Origin: CAVQCT01 sp964520865
Lineage (GTDB): Bacteria; Zixibacteria; MSB-5A5; GN15; FEB-12
Reading direction: 5' to 3'
Assembly (NCBI GenBank): GCA_964520865.1
Contig: CAZFOY010000002.1
Span: 1 to 64,000 of the forward strand
DNA: 64,000 bases
In this document: one piece after another, positions 1 through 7,842 of the stretch
How positions within the stretch are numbered: the first letter of the stretch is position 1
Layout of the letters: every line of letters begins with the position of its first letter
Position numbers and translations under genes: made by a program
The notes under the pieces: generated by a model
The model's database searches: none
The model's input: only the letters and a program-made list of their open reading frames with translations
What the model was told of the DNA's origin: nothing

Positions 1-740
1 CAGGCATCGGCTATGCCTACTATCTGCGGATTATATCTGCCTGCGACATCTTCTATCAGATCAACCGCCTGCGTCGGTGTAAGCGAACGCCACCGACGAT
101 CTTTAAGAGATTCCATACAAAACGAACAGTCAAACGGACAACCCCGCGAGAGGTAGACGTACAGTTTCGGAAGTCCGTTGGAGAAGTGTTGTCGCACGAA
201 GCTGTCGACAAGATTCCAGTTATAGGGCACGAATTCGGCCGCTTTGGTTGTCGCGCCATGAACGACGGTCGTTTTATCGGGTCTTTTCACGTTCGACGCA
301 TACTCGTTGATAATGTCATGAAATGCCCGCTCACCTTCGCCGGTGACAACGTAATCGAACAGCTGATCTTCTGAGACGAACTCGTCGGGCCGTGCCGTCG
401 GGTGGTATCCGCCGACCACAATAAGTTTGTCGGGATACAGCTCTCTGAAAATTTCTGCCACCGTCAGAGTAGCAAGGTATGACATACTCGTCCAGCACGA
501 GAGGCCGAGGATATCAAACGAATGGGACTCGAAATACTCACGGACCTTTCGCTGGAATCTCTTGATCTGGATTCTGGAGTTGGGCCGTCCGACTGCAATC
601 TCGAAATCCATATACTCAAGAGGGTAGTACTCGGATATATAAGAACCCAGCACCAGCAGGGATGTTTTGACATCGACATCATCGATGCCGGTCGAGCAGT
701 TGAAGCTCGACGGATAGGCAAGCAGGATCGAAGGTTTCAT
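1..740 (-). CDS. B12-binding radical SAM protein (partial, runs off left edge)
   Basis: The minus frame opens with ATG at 740 and stays open to the edge, giving the first 246 residues. Residues about 1-160 look like a B12-binding (cobalamin) Rossmann domain: a GGYHP motif near 110-114 and a TGEGE motif near 133-137 are typical of B12-binding radical SAM proteins. The radical SAM CxxxCxxC cluster is CPFDCSFC at residues 201-208, so the iron-sulfur domain is just entered before the edge. A GGAG ribosome site lies a few bases upstream. It starts 42 bp after the stop of a SPASM radical SAM gene and is the last visible member of the peptide-modification locus. Members of this superfamily often methylate unactivated carbons or act on peptides; the exact reaction cannot be read here. 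Family confident; peptide as substrate is inferred from context. Confidence 0.88.
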   Translation of the reverse strand, partial: MKPSILLAYPSSFNCSTGIDDVDVKTSLLVLGSYISEYYPLEYMDFEIAVGRPNSRIQIKRFQRKVREYFESHSFDILGLSCWTSMSYLATLTVAEIFRELYPDKLIVVGGYHPTARPDEFVSEDQLFDYVVTGEGERAFHDIINEYASNVKRPDKTTVVHGATTKAAEFVPYNWNLVDSFVRQHFSNGLPKLYVYLSRGCPFDCSFCMESLKDRRWRSLTPTQAVDLIEDVAGRYNPQIVGIADA

Positions 741-782
741 AGGTTCTCCGGTCAGACTTACGGTTACGAAGGGACTACCGGC

Positions 783-1901
783 CTAACCGGCGTTTTCCTC
801 TTGCAGTGCGCCCGGATTGAAACGCTTCAGCAACGCGACGACATCCTCGCTGTCGGTCGGCTCGATACCGCGCTTCTTTTCGATCTGGTAAATACAGTAC
901 GGATTGTCGGCGCGGCAACCAGTCTGGGAGACCGAGGTCGTGGCACAGCCTCCACGGCACAGCGGCAGATACCGACAGTCGTGACACGCGCCCGAAGCCG
1001 TTTCCTTTGTAAACTGGCGATTGTAGGCGAATCCGTCGGGACGGTTCCACACCTCGGTAAACGAGCTGTCACGGATATTCCCTTCGACAAACTGCTCCGG
1101 CATTGACAGGCAACCTTTCACATTGCCGTTCGATTCGATACCGGCCACTCTCAGCCCGGCGTAACAGCCGAAATACGGATTGCCGTCGACCAGTTCAGTT
1201 CCTTTGCAGCCGTAGTAGCCGATATTCTCACCGACATCGATGTATATATCTCCGGCTTTCCGCAGCTCCAGAAGTTTGTCGATCAGTTTCTCGTAGTTGT
1301 CAAGGGAGAGGACCATGTTGGCGTGTTCCTGCATCCGACCGGTAGTCGTGCACATCTGGATGCGCCACGCTTTGCATCCGTGCTCAATCAGCATATCGTG
1401 CATCGCATCGAGCTCATCAAGATTCATATTGGAGACCTGGCTCACCACGCAGTAGTCGACGCCGTGTCTTCCCATGATATCGATCGCGTTCATGCATTTC
1501 GAGAAGCTGTCGGAACGCTGGCGGATATAGTTGTGAACCGGTTCCATACCGTCGACACTCACACCGATCCGTTTGAACCCGAGCGACAGAAAGTCTTCGG
1601 CGATTTCGTCGGTAACGGCAAAACCGTTGGTGATGAGATAGCTGGTCATCCCCTTGTCCTTGACGCGCCGGGCAAGAACTCGCCAGTCATCCCGCATGAG
1701 CGGCTCGCCGCCCGATATGGTGATGCTCTTGCACCCGAGTTCAGCCAGTTCGTCGATCAAATTCAAAGCTTCGTCGGTCGACAACTCATCGGCGCGACGT
1801 TTTCCCGCCGATGTCCCGCAGTGGACACAGCGCATATTACAGGCAAAGGTAATTTCCCAGACTACCGTTTCCGGGAAGAATTTGAAGCCGTTGGTACTCA
1901 T
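783..1901 (-). CDS. Radical SAM/SPASM domain protein (second enzyme of the locus)
   Basis: 372 residues. The radical SAM cluster is CNMRCVHC at residues 21-28, very near the N-terminus, followed by an SGGEP motif (SAM binding) near 63-67. The C-terminal third is a cysteine-rich SPASM region: CYAGL, GCLSMPE, CHDCRYLPLCRGGC and a late GCRADNPYC, enough for two auxiliary clusters. SPASM enzymes (AnSME, PqqE, sactionine and ranthipeptide maturases) mainly modify peptides or proteins. The start overlaps the stop of the preceding SPASM gene by four bases (ATGA), so the two are translationally coupled. There is no N-terminal RRE-like extension here, unlike its partner. Likely role: one of three tailoring enzymes acting on the short peptide encoded upstream. 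The modification itself is unknown. Confidence 0.9.
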   Translation of the reverse strand: MSTNGFKFFPETVVWEITFACNMRCVHCGTSAGKRRADELSTDEALNLIDELAELGCKSITISGGEPLMRDDWRVLARRVKDKGMTSYLITNGFAVTDEIAEDFLSLGFKRIGVSVDGMEPVHNYIRQRSDSFSKCMNAIDIMGRHGVDYCVVSQVSNMNLDELDAMHDMLIEHGCKAWRIQMCTTTGRMQEHANMVLSLDNYEKLIDKLLELRKAGDIYIDVGENIGYYGCKGTELVDGNPYFGCYAGLRVAGIESNGNVKGCLSMPEQFVEGNIRDSSFTEVWNRPDGFAYNRQFTKETASGACHDCRYLPLCRGGCATTSVSQTGCRADNPYCIYQIEKKRGIEPTDSEDVVALLKRFNPGALQEENAG

Positions 1902-3262
1902 TTTGACGTCTCCTCCTGAGCCTCAGCGGCTCGTTGCTGCGCCTGCTGTTGACGGGACAGGGCGACCAGTTCAAGCATAGGTTCGAGGTTATATTTCCAG
2001 CTGTCGCAGACCTCCTCGAACGGGACATCCCGGTCGGTCCGTCGCGAAGGACAACTCCCCATGCACATGGGGAGAATGTTGCAGGAGCGGCAGGTTTCGT
2101 TTTCGAATGGATCGAAAGTGAACAGGTGATTGAATTGCGGATGCTGATAGCTCAACGTGCCGGCGATGTTTCCTATGGAACGCGACTTGTCGCCCGCGTA
2201 ATTGAAACAGCGGTACATGTCGCCTTCCGGGTCGATCAGGAATGAGTTCGAAAGCTGCGCGAAACAAAAGGTCATGATCGGCTGGGGCAGTTTCTGAATC
2301 CCGAATCCGTGTTCCAGAAGCAGACGATAGTAAGACAGCTCTACTTGTGAATAGGCCCGCGTTTCAAAGCAGCTTTCAGAGATATTGGAGCAGGTGGCGG
2401 TGGCCGGCTCGAGCTGCCCGAAGTAGATTTCTACTTTGTTGCGCAGGTCGGCCCCTTCCAGCTCGATCAGGAGCTCTTCAATTATCTCCGTAGTAAAACT
2501 TTTGTCGATGTTGACGCGAATCACCACCGGAAGTCGAGTAGTTGCGTACTGGATATTCTCGATAATCCTACGGTAACTGTCCTTTCCGTTTTTGAGCGGT
2601 CGCTTCTTATTGTGGATTCGCTCCGGGCCATCGATCGTTACCTGCACCTGTCCGAACTTGAGTTCGGCCAGCTTGTCGGCCGCCTTCTGATCGAGAAGAT
2701 AGCCGTTCGTGATCACTCCGCTGCATGCGTAGTCAAATTTGTATTCTTCGGCAAGGTCCAGAAATGATTCGGTGAGATCCGTGATTATGTCCATAGCCAG
2801 GAGCGGTTCTCCGCCGTACCAGGTGGTCTGAACATCGTGCAAGGTATCCCCCTGCTTTTCGACGAACGCGATTAAGGCTTCGGCCACCCGCGGCGACATC
2901 CGACCCTTCTTGTTTTCTTCGAAACAATAGTTGCAGGCCATGTTACATGCCATGGTCGGGGCGATAATCAGTCCGAGAGAGGTTGGATCGAAGCGCACTT
3001 TGCGATAGCGGAATTTCATCCAATCCAATTCGGGAAGGTCACTGTCGACGACGAAATGGCCGTATTGCAGCTGTCCGAGCAATTCCTGCTCGGCGGTGTC
3101 GAGATTCTCCGGAGAACCGTTTCCCAGTTTGCCGGCCAGACGCTGATACGTGGCATAATTCTCCGACGTCATCAGGGCGACAGCGCCACTCGCGGCATTG
3201 AAGGCCAGATAGTAACCGTCGCGCCAGGGTTGAAAATGATTGAAGCGCGATAACTTTGGCAT
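1898..3262 (-). CDS. Radical SAM/SPASM peptide maturase (first enzyme of the locus)
   Basis: About 454 residues from the ATG at 3262, preferred over an upstream in-frame start at 3352 because it has a GGCGAG-type ribosome site and begins right before the conserved-looking N-terminal domain. Residues about 1-90 form an alpha/beta region of the kind seen before the barrel in PqqE/ranthipeptide maturases, a plausible peptide-recognition domain. The radical SAM cluster CNMACNYC is at 106-113, with a YGGEPL motif downstream. The SPASM region shows CFAQLSNSF, GDMYRCFNY, CRSCNILPMCMGSCP and a final CDSWKYN. The last ~20 residues are a Q/A/E-rich tail. It lies about 230 bp downstream of the small cysteine peptide gene on the same strand and overlaps the next SPASM gene. 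Best guess: thioether-forming or related peptide maturase. Confidence 0.9.
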   Translation of the reverse strand: MPKLSRFNHFQPWRDGYYLAFNAASGAVALMTSENYATYQRLAGKLGNGSPENLDTAEQELLGQLQYGHFVVDSDLPELDWMKFRYRKVRFDPTSLGLIIAPTMACNMACNYCFEENKKGRMSPRVAEALIAFVEKQGDTLHDVQTTWYGGEPLLAMDIITDLTESFLDLAEEYKFDYACSGVITNGYLLDQKAADKLAELKFGQVQVTIDGPERIHNKKRPLKNGKDSYRRIIENIQYATTRLPVVIRVNIDKSFTTEIIEELLIELEGADLRNKVEIYFGQLEPATATCSNISESCFETRAYSQVELSYYRLLLEHGFGIQKLPQPIMTFCFAQLSNSFLIDPEGDMYRCFNYAGDKSRSIGNIAGTLSYQHPQFNHLFTFDPFENETCRSCNILPMCMGSCPSRRTDRDVPFEEVCDSWKYNLEPMLELVALSRQQQAQQRAAEAQEETSK

Positions 3263-3489
3263 GACTCGCCTTTCGTTTTGAAAATCCCTGGCAGGGAGCA
3301 ACTCGAAGTTGCTCGCCTGCCGTTGCTCTTCAGGGATGCGTCTTTGGCGCAACCCATGTCAATATTGACTGACATTATTCGACGTGCGGGAAGAAGTCGC
3401 CCGGGATGCCTCCCTGCGCGCCGTGTGAGGTCACATAAACCGTGTCGTCGAACGCGGAAGCCGTATGGCGGGATCCGGTCGACGCATCC

Positions 3490-3591
3490 TTATATGATGA
3501 TTCCGTACAGCGGTTTGATGTGGCAGAAGCTGGAACATTTCGTTGTGCAGAAGCCCAGTTTGGTGTCCAGCGGATCGATCAAATAGATCAT
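3490..3591 (-). CDS. 33-residue cysteine peptide, putative RiPP precursor
   Basis: The minus strand carries an AGGAGGT ribosome site at about 3598-3604, six to seven bases before an ATG at 3591. The frame encodes 33 residues and stops at 3490. Its first half (MIYLIDPLDTKLGF) could serve as a leader. Then come three cysteines at 15, 19 and 23 in a C-x3-C-x3-C pattern (FCTTKCSSFC), and a hydrophobic end (LYGIII). It is the first gene of the strand ahead of two SPASM enzymes and a B12 radical SAM enzyme, exactly where a precursor peptide is expected. It is too short for ordinary gene calling. Evenly spaced cysteines fit thioether or sactionine chemistry. An alternative is that the mature product reads into the next frame (see finding). 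Function is inferred from position, ribosome site and composition. Confidence 0.72.
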   Translation of the reverse strand: MIYLIDPLDTKLGFCTTKCSSFCHIKPLYGIII

Positions 3592-4152
3592 GCGGTTCAC
3601 CTCCTCTAACAGTTAAATATTATGTGTAACTGCGGATGCACCACACCCTGGTACATCTCCTCAACTTACGAATGTTCGCGGACTTTGAATGTGCCGATAC
3701 GGCGGACTTATCGAGTGGAACTTACTACATACCCGGCCGAACCCACGGCCGCCGTCGCGACGCGCCTCCCTCAAAACGTTGTCTATTGGTTGTCGAGTCG
3801 AAATGTTGAACTCGTCTTGAACTACCACTCGAAATTGAAACAACCTGCATGCATAATATTATTCGTAGAGTAACGTGTCAAGGATAATGTGGTCCGCGTT
3901 CGCACGATGTGATCAGAAGCTGCGTGTCGCGCTGATGAAACAATACAAAGAAGTACGTTTTCTTTGAAACGATCGAAGGTTGCGTTGGGTCTGACTTTGG
4001 GGAAGTCCGCCTGTCTCACCAGTGACGATAATTCCTTCCGGCCCTTAAACCGGTCCGGGGTGTATGGTCGGTAATCTCCAGTTCCGGCCGTCTTACCGAA
4101 ACGGGCGGTAGTCAGCTTGGAAGATCGAAAAGAATTGGGGGAAACGATCCTG
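3592..4152. other. Intergenic region, divergent promoters
   Basis: This gap separates the minus-strand peptide locus from the plus-strand exporter operon and must hold promoters for both. On the minus strand a TATA-like CATAAT sits about 30 bases before the peptide ribosome site, with no clear -35. Short open frames here lack ribosome sites and have unlike codon use. A short inverted repeat TACCG-N7-CGGTA lies near 4095-4112. Nothing else convincing is seen. Confidence 0.4.
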
Positions 4153-4179
4153 GCCGGATTAATCTAAAACAGATCCGGC
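4153..4179 (+). promoter_or_regulatory. Inverted repeat upstream of the exporter operon (possible operator)
   Basis: A perfect 7-bp inverted repeat, GCCGGAT - 13 bases - ATCCGGC, with a smaller GATTAATC palindrome inside its left half. It ends 21 bases before the TATAAT at 4201, so it would lie roughly at -60 to -34 of that promoter, a usual place for an activator or repressor. No dedicated regulator gene is adjacent. Confidence 0.4.
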
Positions 4180-4200
4180 ACTGTCTAATTTTTGGAATGT

Positions 4201-4206
4201 TATAAT
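4201..4206 (+). promoter_or_regulatory. -10 element TATAAT of the exporter operon
   Basis: A perfect TATAAT sits 36 bases before the ATG of the membrane-fusion gene. No good -35 hexamer is visible at 16-18 bases upstream, which would fit an activator-dependent promoter using the inverted repeat just upstream. Confidence 0.45.
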
Positions 4207-4242
4207 GTGGTGAAGAGCAATTAGCGTAAAAGGACCAAGAAT

Positions 4243-5535
4243 ATGAAGAAGAAGACAGTCTGGCTTCTAATCCTCCTCATAGTAATAGTTGTCGGAGGGA
4301 TATTGGTAAGGAACGCGATGTCGAAGTCAGATACCGTGACCTACGATTTCGCCAAAATAGAGCGCGGCAATGTGCTCAACACTATTTCGGCCAGTGGTAC
4401 GCTCAGCCCGGTTACTACGGTCGATATCGGGACCCAGGTCTCGGGGACTATCGACTCCGTATATGTCGATTACAATGACAACGTGAAACAGGGGCAGGTC
4501 CTGGCCGTTCTGGATACTGTTCTGCTTAAGACTAATGTGATTGACGCCGAAGCGAATCTGGAGCGGGCTAACGCCGCGCTGAGCCAGGCGGAAGCGGACT
4601 TCGACCGGGCCAAAAAGCTCTATGACAAAAAGCTGATTTCCGACGCCGATTACATTACGGCGCAGGTCAATATCAAGACTCAGGAAGCGGCAGTGAAGTC
4701 GGCCCAGGCGGATGTGACCAGGGCTCACCGAAACCTCCAGTATGCCGTAATCAGATCGCCTATCAAGGGGACTGTGATCAGCAAGAACGTTGAATCGGGG
4801 CAAACGGTCGCGGCAAGCTTCTCTACGCCGACGCTGTTCAAGATAGCTCAGGACCTTTCCCATATGCAGATTCTGGCCGACGTGGATGAAGGGGATATTG
4901 GTCAAATCAAGGACGGTCAAGAGGTTACGTTCGAAGTTCAGGCGTACCCGGACAAGCAGTTTTCCGGAACGGTGAATCAGCTGCGACTTGAACCAACCAC
5001 GCTACAAAATGTCGTTACCTACACGGTCGTTATCGATGCTGCCAATCCGGACAATCTGTTGCTTCCCGGCATGACGGCGACAGTGGATTTCATTGTCGAT
5101 AAGCTGACGGATGTCACTTTAGTTCCGAACAAGGCGTTGCGTTTTCAACCATCCGAAGAGGAGATGGCGGCGTTTCGTGAGCGACGTCAGAAAGAGTTGG
5201 CCGACATGCCGGATTCGGTCAAGGCCAGATTCCGCGGGGGACAGGGAAGGAGTGGCGGCGGAGGCATGGGGGGCGGAATGGCCGGAGGCGGTATGATGGC
5301 CGGCGGCGGGGGTGGCGCGAACCGATCGCAGAATTTCGGCCACGTTTGGTACCTTGACTCGGACAATCAACTGGCGATGGCGCCGCTTCGCCTGGGAGCC
5401 ACCGATGGCACCAACACGCAAGTCGTTTCGAGCAGGACTTTGAAGGACGGAATGGAAGTAATCGTCGGAACCGGCTCCAGCGGCCAGTCTTCCGACTCGC
5501 AACATCGGCCGATGGGATTTCGGCTTTTCCGATAA
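4243..5535 (+). CDS. Periplasmic adaptor subunit, HlyD/MacA-like membrane-fusion protein
   Basis: 430 residues. An N-terminal membrane anchor (residues about 5-25, after KKK) is followed by a barrel-sandwich (lipoyl-like) half-motif, a coiled-coil hairpin rich in Ala/Gln/Lys (about 95-160), the second half of the lipoyl motif (IRSPIKGTVISKNVESGQTV) and a beta-barrel domain. This is the order of the RND/MacA adaptor family. The adaptor links an inner-membrane MacB-type ABC transporter to an outer-membrane TolC-type channel. A Gly/Met-rich low-complexity stretch (about 325-365) interrupts the C-terminal membrane-proximal domain. AAAGGA lies upstream of the ATG. It is 33 bp before an ATPase gene and is the first of a three-gene operon. 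No TolC gene is in the window. Exported substrate unknown. Confidence 0.92.
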   Translation: MKKKTVWLLILLIVIVVGGILVRNAMSKSDTVTYDFAKIERGNVLNTISASGTLSPVTTVDIGTQVSGTIDSVYVDYNDNVKQGQVLAVLDTVLLKTNVIDAEANLERANAALSQAEADFDRAKKLYDKKLISDADYITAQVNIKTQEAAVKSAQADVTRAHRNLQYAVIRSPIKGTVISKNVESGQTVAASFSTPTLFKIAQDLSHMQILADVDEGDIGQIKDGQEVTFEVQAYPDKQFSGTVNQLRLEPTTLQNVVTYTVVIDAANPDNLLLPGMTATVDFIVDKLTDVTLVPNKALRFQPSEEEMAAFRERRQKELADMPDSVKARFRGGQGRSGGGGMGGGMAGGGMMAGGGGGANRSQNFGHVWYLDSDNQLAMAPLRLGATDGTNTQVVSSRTLKDGMEVIVGTGSSGQSSDSQHRPMGFRLFR

Positions 5536-5568
5536 AGCGAGAATAACTCAACGGAGATGGACACAACT

Positions 5569-6330
5569 ATGACAACTGTAATCGAGACCCGCGGCCTGAC
5601 CAAGACGTTTCAGATGGGATCGGTACCGGTCCACGCCCTCCGCGGTGTTGATTTGAAAATAGAGTCCGGAGAATTCGTGGCGATCATGGGTGCGTCCGGA
5701 TCGGGGAAGTCCACCCTCATGAATCTGCTCGGCTGTCTTGACCGACCTTCGTCCGGTGAATACTGGCTCGATGGAATGAAAGTCGACAGTTTGAGCAAAA
5801 ACGAGTTCGCCGCCGTGCGCAACGAGCGGATCGGATTCGTTTTTCAGGGCTTCAATCTTCTGGCCCGCACTTCGGCACTTGAAAATGTGGAACTGCCGTT
5901 ATTCTATGACCGGGGGAGACGCATCGAAAACCCACGGCAGGAGGCTATCGACGTACTCAAACAGGTGGGCCTCGGCGAACGGATGGACCATGAGCCGAAT
6001 CAACTCTCCGGCGGGCAGCAGCAACGAGTGGCGATTGCACGAGCACTCGTCAACCGACCCGCGATTGTCCTTGCCGACGAACCGACCGGCAACCTGGATA
6101 GTCGGACCTCTGCCGAGGTGATGGCGCTGTTTCAGGAACTGAACGATCGGGGCATCACGATAGTCCTGGTGACTCACGACGCCGATATAGCGGCGTATGC
6201 CAAGCGCATAGTGGAAATCAGGGATGGGCTGGTGATTCGGGATGTCGCCGTGACCGATCGGCGAGACGCCCACAAGGATATGGCCGCTCTTCCGTCCAGG
6301 GAGACGGAACCGGAGGAGGCCGACGTATGA
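5569..6330 (+). CDS. MacB-like ABC transporter ATP-binding protein
   Basis: About 253 residues with all ABC motifs: Walker A GASGSGKST, Q-loop VFQGFNLL, signature LSGGQQQRV, Walker B IVLADEPTGNLD and the switch VTHD. The DEPTGNLDS signature places it in the MacB/LolD/FtsE group (3.A.1.122/125), which energises mechanotransmission permeases rather than import. An ATG at 5557 is also in frame, but the GGAG site abuts it directly, so the ATG at 5569 is preferred. The last four bases overlap the permease start (ATGA). It works with the adaptor upstream and the permease downstream as a split MacB exporter. Confidence 0.95.
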   Translation: MTTVIETRGLTKTFQMGSVPVHALRGVDLKIESGEFVAIMGASGSGKSTLMNLLGCLDRPSSGEYWLDGMKVDSLSKNEFAAVRNERIGFVFQGFNLLARTSALENVELPLFYDRGRRIENPRQEAIDVLKQVGLGERMDHEPNQLSGGQQQRVAIARALVNRPAIVLADEPTGNLDSRTSAEVMALFQELNDRGITIVLVTHDADIAAYAKRIVEIRDGLVIRDVAVTDRRDAHKDMAALPSRETEPEEADV

Positions 6331-7547
6331 AAGAATTCAAAAACTTGTTGAAGGCGGCATTTAGAAGCCTGCTTAAGAACCGCATGCGGAGCCTGTTGAC
6401 GTCGCTCGGTATAATTATCGGTGTCAGTGCAGTGATCGTTATGGTCGCGGTCGGGCAGGGGTCGCAGGCGCAGATTGAAAAAAGTATTAATGCCCTGGGC
6501 ACGAACCTCCTGATTGCGTTTCCGAGCAGCGGGTCTTCCCGGGGCGTTCACTTCGGGGCGGGCACCCTCAATCGGTTCACCTTCAGCGATGTCGACAAGC
6601 TGCGTAAAGAAGCTACCTTGCTGCAAGCCGTATCTCCGGTAGTGCGTACCGGAGCCCAGGTGATCGGCGGCGGAACCAACTGGGCAACGGAGATCTATGG
6701 CGTGACGCCGGACTACTTCAGCATCCGCAATTGGGAAATTGACAAAGGTGATTTCTTCTCCGAGCGCGATGTATCCACCAACAAGAAAGTGGCCGTACTG
6801 GGTGCAACCGTGGCAAACCAGCTCTTCCCGGAACAGGATCCGGTCGGACAGAGTATCCGCATCAGAAATATACCATTTACCGTGGTCGGGGTGTTGAAGG
6901 CAAAAGGGCAGAGCGGGATGGGGCACGACCAGGACGACATCATCCTGGCTCCCGCAACCACGGTGCTGTACCGCCTCAAGGGTGGACGCTGGATAGATAT
7001 GATTAACGCCAGCGCCGTATCGACCAATCAGATGGACTCGGCGATGGCCCAGATGACGACGATCCTTCGTGCCGCGCACCGTATTCCCGAAGGTGAGGAC
7101 AACGATTTCACGATCCGAAGTCAGGCTGAAATTACCGAAGCTGTTACCGAGACTACGAGTACAATGACTCTGCTCCTCGGATCGATCGCGGCAGTAAGCC
7201 TGGTGGTTGGCGGTATCGGCATCATGAATATCATGCTCGTGTCAGTGACCGAGCGAACCCGCGAGATCGGTATCAGACTCTCGGTTGGAGCAAGAGAGAG
7301 CGATATACTCTTCCAATTTCTGACCGAAGCGGTTGTTCTCAGTCTGGCCGGAGGACTGATCGGGATACTTCTGTCTGCCCTTGTTGTAGCCGGCCTCGGC
7401 CGGTTCACGCAGCTACACCCCATAATCTCGCCGCAGATCATCACGATTTCGGTGTTGTTTGCCGGAGCGGTCGGCGTTTTCTTCGGCTTCTACCCGGCGC
7501 GGAAGGCGGCGGCGTTGAATCCGATCGACGCCCTCAGGCATGAATAG
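6327..7547 (+). CDS. MacB/FtsX-type ABC transporter permease
   Basis: 406 residues with the classic layout: an amphipathic start, one transmembrane helix at about 20-42 (LTSLGIIIGVSAVIVMVAVG), a ~220-residue periplasmic MacB_PCD domain, then three helices near 275-300, 325-350 and 365-390 in an FtsX domain. The motif ERTREIGIRLSVGA before the second helix is a hallmark of this family. It is half of full-length MacB; the ATPase is the separate overlapping gene upstream. Predicted to sit in the inner membrane and push periplasmic substrates through the adaptor. Substrate (macrolide, lipoprotein, peptide or siderophore) cannot be told. Confidence 0.94.
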   Translation: MKEFKNLLKAAFRSLLKNRMRSLLTSLGIIIGVSAVIVMVAVGQGSQAQIEKSINALGTNLLIAFPSSGSSRGVHFGAGTLNRFTFSDVDKLRKEATLLQAVSPVVRTGAQVIGGGTNWATEIYGVTPDYFSIRNWEIDKGDFFSERDVSTNKKVAVLGATVANQLFPEQDPVGQSIRIRNIPFTVVGVLKAKGQSGMGHDQDDIILAPATTVLYRLKGGRWIDMINASAVSTNQMDSAMAQMTTILRAAHRIPEGEDNDFTIRSQAEITEAVTETTSTMTLLLGSIAAVSLVVGGIGIMNIMLVSVTERTREIGIRLSVGARESDILFQFLTEAVVLSLAGGLIGILLSALVVAGLGRFTQLHPIISPQIITISVLFAGAVGVFFGFYPARKAAALNPIDALRHE

Positions 7548-7569
7548 AGCGCTTCCGCGGAAAATTCTG

Positions 7570-7605
7570 AAGACTGTCCGACCTAAATTGGACAGTCTTT
7601 CTCTT
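7570..7605 (+). terminator. Intrinsic terminator after the exporter operon
   Basis: A perfect 10-bp stem, AAGACTGTCC at 7570-7579 and GGACAGTCTT at 7590-7599, with a 10-base loop, followed by a T-rich stretch (TCTCTTT). It lies 23 bases after the permease stop. Confidence 0.85.
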
Positions 7606-7842
7606 TGATCCCTACAGGGTTACAGCTTCTGTTCGGTCGGGCAGAAATTGCGACAGGCATACCTGCGAAACAACTCCACCCGACCGTCGTATACTTAATC
7701 CAGAAATAGCAACTGGCTCCTATTTTGGATCCGGAGGGAATCTGCCCTCTCTGTGACTGTCACCTTACACCGGTGTTTATGAACAGCAGTATTCTGACTC
7801 GCTTAACTGGAGCCCCCAAAGCGAATATGCAGGAGTACGCCC

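Noticed and set aside
3622..3873. Plus-strand frame beginning MCNCGC, suggestive of a cysteine peptide
   Set aside because: No ribosome site, codon use unlike the neighbours, and it lies opposite to the peptide locus.
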